Assembly: GCA_022496205.1 (NCBI GenBank)
Contig: WTXD01000394.1
Location: 1-10,304, forward strand
Length of the DNA stretch: 10,304 nt
Reading direction: 5' to 3'
Origin: Gloeopeniophorella convolvens
Taxonomy: Eukaryota; Basidiomycota; Agaricomycetes; Russulales
Position numbers and translations under genes: made by a program. A model generated the notes under the pieces. That model was not told the origin of the DNA. It did no database searches and was given only the letters and a program-made list of their open reading frames with translations. Shown one piece after another: positions 1 through 5,905 of the stretch; position 1 is the stretch's first letter; each line of letters begins with the position of its first letter.

Positions 1-1089
1 ATCCACATAGACTGACGCCTGTTAATACACAGTCGGTCGGGGATTTAAAGTAACCCCAAGAAGTCGAACCTATGTTGTTTTCGCCAGTCCGGCTTGGCCC
101 AAACGGTTCCAAGTACTGGCTCAAAGTCATCGCCACATACCAGTGACCACCATCAGATCTAGACGGCCTCACAAGGTACAAGCGACGGAAACGGTCGAGG
201 CGAAGCGCCCTGTATACGGATCCTGCGTGTGTATGGTTTCATTCTGCCATGCTAAAGCTTCGAGCGTTTTGGTCAGAGGCTTGCCATGCAGCCTGAGGTG
301 GCATTCAAAACGGAGGCGACGCACATAGCCCGGGGAAATGGGGCCGAGGCGTGAGACCGGATGCGCCGCAGGGCCGGTTCTGTATGCCGGAGCCTCGGTA
401 TTGCCCTGAAGGCTGAGTTGCCCCGGTCGGGTGAGGTCGAACTTCCGTCGGAGTCCCTCCAGCTTACGCCGCGCATGTCAGGCCTACTTCCTTCCGCCAC
501 CCGACATTCGTCTGTATTCCTAGGGCGTGATAAGCTAGACTCCGCTGACCGATGCGGTATAACCGTTTCTTCGGATCAGGCCAAGGCGCGCAACCCCTAC
601 AACTCAAAAAGTCAGCATGAAGAAAATATAGGGCCCGAACACGCGCGAGTGCGTCTTCGATGGTGGACCGAGCTCGTATCATCTCATAAATGTATGCAGC
701 CTTAAGGGCCAGGATGAGTGTAGTGCGTGGTGTAACCGCTCAGGCTGGCAGTGTGACCTGAAAGACCACCCAATTTGCAGGTATCTGGGAACCCACAGTG
801 CATGTAGATATATTTGGCGCGTGACGAATAGTATGAACTCAATGCTTCAATTGTGCAACTGTGTCCTTGGCCTTGTTTGCTGTGCTGAGGGTGCCACAGG
901 GAGCGCTTACCTTCAGACCCCTTCTCGCCCCGCCCGACCCTGGCGCTTGATACCCACACTCCTCCAAACAACAGTACTCAAGGTGAGAACGAGAATAAGA
1001 AGGCGTAAAAATACCCCATTTCATCCACTGATACCCGCGCACCACCTTCTCGTAGGCGAGTAGCGATCGGCCTTCGCACCCCCGATTCG
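1..1089. other. Region without a supportable gene
   Basis: Short open frames occur on both strands, the longest about 114 codons at 361-705 (+). None has recognisable motifs, protein-like composition or a consistent splice pattern. An AT-rich patch (near 1005-1016) lies about 80-130 bp upstream of the candidate starts of the zinc-finger gene that follows, so the last part probably holds its promoter and 5' UTR. I see nothing else here. The last exon of an upstream gene cannot be excluded. Confidence 0.5.
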
Positions 1090-2487
1090 ATGTACCCGGG
1101 CAACACCGGTTTTGACGACCGTGTAGCGATTCGAGGTGGCGGAATGCAGGCTTTCACAGTGCCCACGCTAGAGAGAGAACCCTATAACACTGACCCAGAG
1201 GCCATGTTCACCGACCAAATTGCGACGTATCATGTATTCGACGTGCACCTGGCGAACAACCTTGTGAGTACGAAACACTGGTGCATCGTCGGGTAGTATA
1301 CGGCCGCAGTGTTAATCACCCACGCGCCGCAGACTCTCTCCGTGGATCGGCCACATCCGGGGTCTTGTCCAAACCAGACCAACGTCCCGAGAGGGCTAGC
1401 CCTCAATTCGGCACACTCAGAGACACATTTTCACGCTGGGATGTGGGATGCCAGCTCTCGTGGCGGGAACAATCCCTTCAGCCAACATGCGTACCTTTGG
1501 CAGGAACCTTTCCTTGCAGCGACCTACGGCGACATGTCCTGGCAGCATCAAGGCTCCTACCCACAGGTAGCACTGCAGGGAGACCCATCTCAGTACTTCC
1601 ATCAGCACGAACAGGCCACATTAGACATTGCGCGGAGCTGGACGGAACCCGCTTCTGTCACTGGACAAGGCATCATGGACATTTCGGCTCCTTCGGGAGA
1701 TACGAACACAAATCACTGGGGGACAGGTGCAGCGCTATATGCGACGGGAGGACACGAGACGCAAGCCCATCCTGTGGCCATCCCAGTCGACATTGCCAAC
1801 GCCCCGCCACCAGACGACCAAGGTCCCAACGGTTGGCTCCTGTCCACGTGCCATCCAGTGAGCCAAACATCGAAGCACCCCGAGTCGCCATTGCCAACGT
1901 CATCATCATCCTGGTCTTCGTCGTCGTCGATTATTTCATCTTCCGACGTTCAGAACGATATTGTGCAGCCGCTGCCGCATGATTGTCGTGGGAGTCCGTA
2001 TTCCTGTTCTCCCCTACGCCATCGGCGGGGCCGGCGTATACCGGTCCGGGGGGCACCGACGCGCGAATTTGCCGGTCCAACGGATCGGGAAGCAAGTTGG
2101 TCAGCCACCACAGCAGATGGCCTCGCAAGGGTTGCAGGATCAGCGCGAAGGCTTCCCTGTCAGTGCAAGGCCGCGAAACAATTGGAGATATCCACTGGCC
2201 CGGGTGTCATAGAGGAGCTGGTCGTGCACGGGCCAGGGGGGAATGTCCACGCCCACTTCAGACGCGACGAACACGGCTTCGGTTCGGGCATGGGTTCGGG
2301 TCCTTGGATGTGCCAGTGCACGGCGAGGTTCACGCGCGACAGCGACTGGAGGCGCCACGCCATGAGTGCGAGGGAGCATGGAGGCCAAGGTGAATTCCTC
2401 TGCGAATTTTGCGGCCTCTCCATGTCGCGCAACGATGCCTTAATACGCCATAGAAGGAACAAGCACGGGGGCCAGAATGGAGGATGA
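1090..2487 (+). CDS. C2H2 zinc-finger protein 1 (probable transcription factor)
   Basis: Probable nuclear DNA-binding protein with two C-terminal C2H2 fingers. Model: exon 1 from ATG 1090 (or 1144) to 1263, intron 1264-1332 (GTGAGT donor, CAG acceptor, both phase 0), exon 2 at 1333-2487; about 442 or 424 residues. Read unspliced, the frame stops within the intron, so splicing is needed. An acceptor ending at 1308 also keeps frame. Finger 1 (2311-2379) has the pattern C-x1-C-x12-H-x6-H; finger 2 (2401-2466) is a regular C-x2-C-x12-H-x4-H with SRNDALIRH. The N-terminal two thirds is low-complexity, rich in Gln, Ser, Pro and His, with a Ser run (tcg/tca repeats, about 1899-1940). Between about 1960 and 2210 the frame turns Arg-rich while other frames stay open, so a hidden intron or indel is possible. 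The finger layout resembles the next gene, suggesting paralogues. The finger call is firm; the role is inferred. Confidence 0.72.
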
Positions 2488-2654
2488 AGAGGCCGGGTGG
2501 AGTGTGGTCTGATGTGGTGTGTAAGCTGGACAAAGTTCAAGAAGCCGTATGATTGTTCTGTTTTTGCGTCCAGTTGATGGTACTGCTGCTTTTGCCTTAA
2601 TCCAGTTGCCTCACTTGTGCCCCAAGTCTTGTGTGTCTTATCGAAGCAGTCAGC

Positions 2655-2798
2655 ATGAAAGGACAGCTGCAGGCCGAACGCACCAAAGAACACGGAGTCC
2701 CGCTCGACGAGAGCTTTGATCGCACGAAGATGCCACGAGGACGGAACTTGGCTGTGCCTTTCGCCGGTTCATGGGCTGTCGATGCCCAGACCCGGTGA
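2655..2798 (+). CDS. Candidate small ORF, 47 codons, unknown
   Basis: An ATG at 2655 opens a 47-residue frame ending in TGA at 2796-2798. The peptide is hydrophilic and mixed in charge, with stretches such as VPLDESFDRTKMPRGRN, and lacks the Arg/Ser/Cys/Leu skew of most shadow frames in this window. No domain, signal peptide or membrane segment is recognised. It lies about 170 bp after zinc-finger gene 1 on the same strand, so it could be in that gene's 3' UTR, be an independent microprotein, or be chance. Composition is the only support. Confidence 0.15.
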   Translation: MKGQLQAERTKEHGVPLDESFDRTKMPRGRNLAVPFAGSWAVDAQTR

Positions 2799-3029
2799 TT
2801 GCACGCTAGACTCTGGGGTTAGAGGAGTCATTTGAGTGCTAGAGTTCGGCTGGGTACGTCGCTTACAGCTCGCCGGCCATGACCCTAGCACTGCAAGTCG
2901 GTGCCATCAGTCGGGGACAGCGGAACGATGACGGGAGGTACGCACCGCCCTTGCCTCGTGCTCTCCGCACTCATCAACGAATACGGGCGTCTAATGCGAC
3001 GACAGAGCGTCTACGTGCATAATTCCCTT

Positions 3030-3035
3030 TTATAG
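3030..3035 (+). promoter_or_regulatory. TATA-like element upstream of zinc-finger gene 2
   Basis: TTATAG follows a pyrimidine-rich run and lies about 85-90 bp upstream of the ATG at 3121, a usual distance for a fungal promoter. No other core element is clear. Confidence 0.3.
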
Positions 3036-3120
3036 TAACGAAGAATTTCCACATTTAGACGAATCGATAGACTTACAGGGAAAGTACTCAGAACGCTACA
3101 TCGCAAGGGGACCGCAGTGC

Positions 3121-4212
3121 ATGACAATCGCGTCGGGAGAACACAGCATGGACACAAAAGGCGGGTGCGACGGACGTACTATCCAGCGTGCTCTTTCCCC
3201 CGAACTCCCTCTGCTCAGCGCACTTCGTTCTGCCCACACCTGTGGTATCGAGGCAAATAGTCTTCAGAATGGTGGGTGTCCTCATCTTGTGATCTTGGCA
3301 GATGCATCACTGCATCACTCGCGAGCACGGCCGCTGACATCACTATTTAACAACCAGGATTACATGAGCGTCGATGACATACCATCGCTTCAATTTCAGA
3401 CATATGCACGAGGACACCCTCTCTTCTCTGGTAGCGTCTTCTGGGAAGACGATTATGTAGTTAACGAGGCAGAGAGACCTCTTTTTGATGTTAGCGACCT
3501 GATAAACATTCAAAGACGAGACGCTTACGATGAACCTTTGCCAGATGCCGCTCGACTTGGTCCTCCACTCCTCCGATAATTTCCCCCAAGTTTACGAAGA
3601 AAGTCTGGATCACGCCCTCCTCGAGAACGTACATGATCCGCGGAGTAACAACCTCGCATCGCGAGCGGTGGAAGCCAACCCGCTCGAGACACTCTCGGAC
3701 TTGTTGGAACCACTCATGAGCCCGGCTGGATCACAGTCGTCGTCGGACATTCTGGGCGGAAGCGACGAATCATACTCGTCAGCATTCTCTGACGTTGATG
3801 CCATTCGAGACGCCCCCGAATCCCCCTCCGAATCATATACGTGGAGCCCTGCAGTGTCCGTCGGACAACTCCGTGCGGGCAACGCGGAGAAGAAGGTAGA
3901 AAGAGGATCCAAGAAGAAGGAAGAGAAAGGGTACTGCGAGGAATGCGGTCTCGAATTCGGCCGCCGAAGCGACGCCAAGCGTCATATAAGCTCGAAGCAT
4001 GAGAAGGAACTATACCCGTGCCCAGGATGCACAGTGGTTTGTAGTCGCAAGGACGCTTTGCACCGGCACATCCGGGTCGGTCACTATGTGCCTGGGTCTC
4101 AGCCCATGTGCAAACCAAGGAAAGGTGAGGGATGGAATCGAGACATACCGAACATGGATTGACTTGGCATTTCATAGCGAAAGCTAAGAAGGCTAAGAAA
4201 GCTAGGAAGTAA
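3121..4212 (+). CDS. C2H2 zinc-finger protein 2 with basic C-terminal tail
   Basis: Probable nuclear regulator with two adjacent regular C2H2 fingers, 3935-4000 and 4019-4084, both C-x2-C-x12-H-x4-H. The 5' part is open from ATG 3121 (alternative ATG 3364, whose product starts MSVDDIPSLQFQTYARG) to a stop at 3579. The finger part is open one frame over. The join is unresolved: a 64-nt intron 3457-3520 is in phase and has a CTGATAAAC branch-like site; a longer intron 3431-3590 is also in phase; a one-base insertion would work too. An intron at 4125-4177 (GTGAGG donor, TTGAC branch, TCATAG acceptor) replaces a short read-through end with the tail AKAKKAKKARK, stop at 4210-4212. Acidic/Ser-rich and Lys-rich segments (about 3720-3930) precede the fingers. 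The second finger shares the SR-x-DAL-x-RH pattern with the upstream gene. Regulatory role is inferred. Confidence 0.7.
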
Positions 4213-4365
4213 CACCCTGGTCGTATGATGGTGTCCCTATGTGATTGCGTCGCCCTTCCTATGTTCACTAATTCGATCCGACGGACTCGAGAATGTTCAT
4301 ATTGATGGAATAGTTGCTACGAGAATGAAACTACAGACTTGAGGGGAGAGCTATACACGTACCAC

Positions 4366-4984
4366 TCACGCATCGTCCGCGAACGATAGGCCCACCTTGG
4401 GCTTCTTCTTTATCTTACCCTTGGACGCTTTTTGAGCACGAGACTCATCCTTGTCCTGCCCATCACCGACAGCTTTCCTCTTGGCGTTGACTGTCCTGGA
4501 CGAGGGGCCTGAGGAAAAGGAGAGACTCTTCTTCTCTTTTGCTTCCTTTTGCCCCTTTGACTTGTCCTTCACATCAACAGGAGAAGCTACAGGGTCAGGC
4601 AATGGTGGAAGACCCTTTGCTTGGGGGTACGATGTGAGTATCGCGCGTTACGCTTGGCGTGGTAGCTTTGCTCACCTCTCCGCTTCTCGTTCTCTACCTC
4701 CAATGCACTGAGGTGCTTCCCTTCCTTCAGCACCACAACCTGCGGCGCTTCGTCGTCATTGTCCTCTTCCGCACTTCCGGGGTCATCTGGGGGACGTTCT
4801 GGTATTGCAGGTCGACGGGGTATGGGGGCCGACCAGAGCCATCATCTTCGAACTCTGGGTCTTCGTCATCATCGTCGGGGACTCCAGCCACGCGGTTGCG
4901 AAGCTTGAGTAAGAATGCAGGGGTATTCTGACTGTAGGTGAGGCGAGAAGAAAGTTGGTGCTTTGTGGGTTCCTTGGGTGCCAT
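4366..4984 (-). CDS. DUF4604 / KIAA1143-like protein, with one frameshift
   Basis: Homologue of the eukaryotic DUF4604 family (human KIAA1143 type); function unknown, probably nuclear. Exon 1 runs 4984-4676, intron 4675-4620 (56 nt, GTGAGC donor, CCCCCAAG acceptor), exon 2 4619-4366, ending in TGA. Family hallmarks in order: N-terminal LTYSQNTPAFLLKLRNRV; an acidic run DDDDEDPEFEDDGSGRPP; then, in the neighbouring frame, a Pro/Arg segment, an acidic segment and APQVVVLKEGKHLSALEVEN; then KGLPPLPDP, a Lys-rich stretch and the terminal LSFADDA, like the LSF-acidic end of KIAA1143. One base is missing near 4822/4823: the uncorrected frame soon stops, while adding one base restores frame through the intron and gives about 187 residues. 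A GTGAGT overlaps the stop codon, so a small terminal exon with a more acidic end is possible. Convergent with zinc-finger gene 2 (153-bp gap). Confidence 0.8.
4822..4823 (-). other. Single-base deletion (frameshift) in the DUF4604-like gene
   Basis: On the minus strand the text reads cggccccca-tacccc. Inserting one base after the ccccca run restores RPP-x-PRRPAIPERPPDDPGS and then the conserved QVVVLKEGKHLS segment. The frame is correct on both sides and at the downstream splice junction. Confidence 0.7.
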
Positions 4985-5094
4985 TGAAGGGGAGGCGGCC
5001 CCAGAGGCCGAATGGACGTGAGTAGGTATCGTTGAGTGGCCAAGTCCACAGGCATCCGGGCGCCGGGGCCACAACTCGGGTATAACCGAAAACT

Positions 5095-5435
5095 CTATGC
5101 CTGGCCCGCATGTGCTTTTATGAAATTCAAGGCAGGCCGCCCCTCGAAGTTCGCAGAGTCCTGCCAAAACCTCTCATTTTCCCACCAGTGAGTCCCGCCC
5201 CGCACACACCCTGCGCGCAATCACTTGCGAACGGATATCTTCAAGTTTTGCAAGGGCAGCTGATATGGGTTGTCGATTCACAACTGTTGGAATCATGATC
5301 GTCGGAAAGTGATAAGATAAGGATATCGGACATACCATAGACCAGTCGTAGCATACACTTCTTTGTTCTTCACCGTTTGACACAACTATGTAGACAAACG
5401 GATCTATCCCTTCTCACCTCGGTGGGCGACGCCAT
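5095..5435 (-). CDS. Probable small spliced gene, unknown function (about 60 aa)
   Basis: Not a family I recognise. Four exons can be joined in phase: 5435-5418 (MASPTE), 5360-5336, 5283-5210 and 5160-5095 (TAG). The introns are 57, 52 and 49 nt, all GT-AG (donors GTGAGA, GTATGT, GTGTGT), like neighbouring genes. The last two exons are the most convincing: a helical, charged stretch ISAALAKLEDIRSQVIARR followed by DSANFEGRPALNFIKAHAGQ. There is no signal peptide or membrane segment. The 5' end is uncertain: another frame in 5410-5336 also looks coding (DPFVYIVVSNGEEQRSV, then CYDWSM) and would precede the third exon if a one-base indel is allowed, giving about 80 residues. The gene lies 110 bp upstream of the DUF4604-like start, same strand. 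Confidence 0.42.
5311..5326 (+). promoter_or_regulatory. Cluster of GATA motifs
   Basis: Two overlapping GATAAG sites (5311-5316 and 5316-5321) are followed at once by a third GATA (5322-5325). Clustered GATA sites bind AreA/NIT2-type factors in fungi. If the small minus-strand gene is real, this cluster lies in its 52-nt intron, where it would read as a pyrimidine-rich tract, so it may have no promoter role. Confidence 0.25.
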
Positions 5436-5541
5436 CCGGTCTCGAGTCAGGAAACTCTCACAACAACGACCTTGAGACTGCAGTGTGACTGCTCATCTGC
5501 GAGGCTTCCGACTTTCTCGCTCATACTCTTAAGCATGGTAT

Positions 5542-5872
5542 ATGGCGGCATCGCCACAGACAGTCACCGCGGACCTGCTCGACATGTCCAAGGGTATGGA
5601 GGTATGTTTGATAAGAGACTCGATGCACGTAAAAGCGAGAGTATAGAGCGCAACTGGCACCATGCCTCTTGTACCACGCCGATCCCGTCGAGTACCGTCC
5701 TTGTTATATTGTAGGATAGAGACAGGATGGGGACATACGCAGGCAACGGCACCATGAACGTGAGCAATCAGCGGTGTGATTTGGTTTTTGCGATACAAGT
5801 GACAATATCTATCAGCTTACACTATCAGTTTACACGATGCTTCCTCAGCTAGCTTCTTATACAACAGCATGA
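5542..5872 (+). CDS. Weak candidate small spliced gene (about 53 aa)
   Basis: ATG 5542 opens a 20-codon exon (MAASPQTVTADLLDMSKGME) ending exactly at a GTATGT donor (5602). One in-phase solution joins it to 5715-5759 (DRDRMGTYAGNGTMN, ending at GTGAGC) and then to 5816-5872, ending in TGA, with introns of 113 and 56 nt. The first exon has a natural composition and a strong donor; the later exons are speculative. It would be divergent from the small minus-strand gene (about 106 bp between starts) and convergent with the transketolase gene. No homologue is recognised. It may also be chance. Confidence 0.22.
5809..5834. repeat. Tandem 13-bp repeat, two copies
   Basis: CTATCAGCTTACA is followed directly by CTATCAGTTTACA, one mismatch in 13. 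It lies 72-97 nt beyond the transketolase stop codon, probably in its 3' UTR, where the transcript would read two UGUAA...CUGAUAG units. On the plus strand it makes two identical CTATCAG acceptor-like sites. Confidence 0.6.
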
Positions 5873-5905
5873 TTTCTTCTACGCCGCCTCACTATCGTCT
5901 ACCGA

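Larger units (their letters stand above)
2488..3120. other. Intergenic spacer between the two zinc-finger genes
   Basis: This 633-bp stretch contains the 3' flank of zinc-finger gene 1 and the promoter of zinc-finger gene 2. A long minus-strand frame entering it (2160-2693) is mostly antisense to finger exon sequence and looks like a shadow. The only other item of note is a 47-codon plus-strand small ORF at 2655-2798, listed separately. A TATA-like sequence lies at 3030-3035. Confidence 0.5.

Noticed and set aside
361..705. Plus-strand open frame of 114 codons
   Set aside because: Composition is unlike a protein, no motif is seen, and no splice partner or promoter was found.
1899..1940. Microsatellite-like tcg/tca repeat
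   Set aside because: It lies in the open frame and encodes a serine run typical of disordered regions of regulators; the repeat is short and imperfect.
2160..2693. Minus-strand open frame of 177 codons across the zinc-finger region
   Set aside because: It is antisense to the finger-coding exon and shows no motif of its own.
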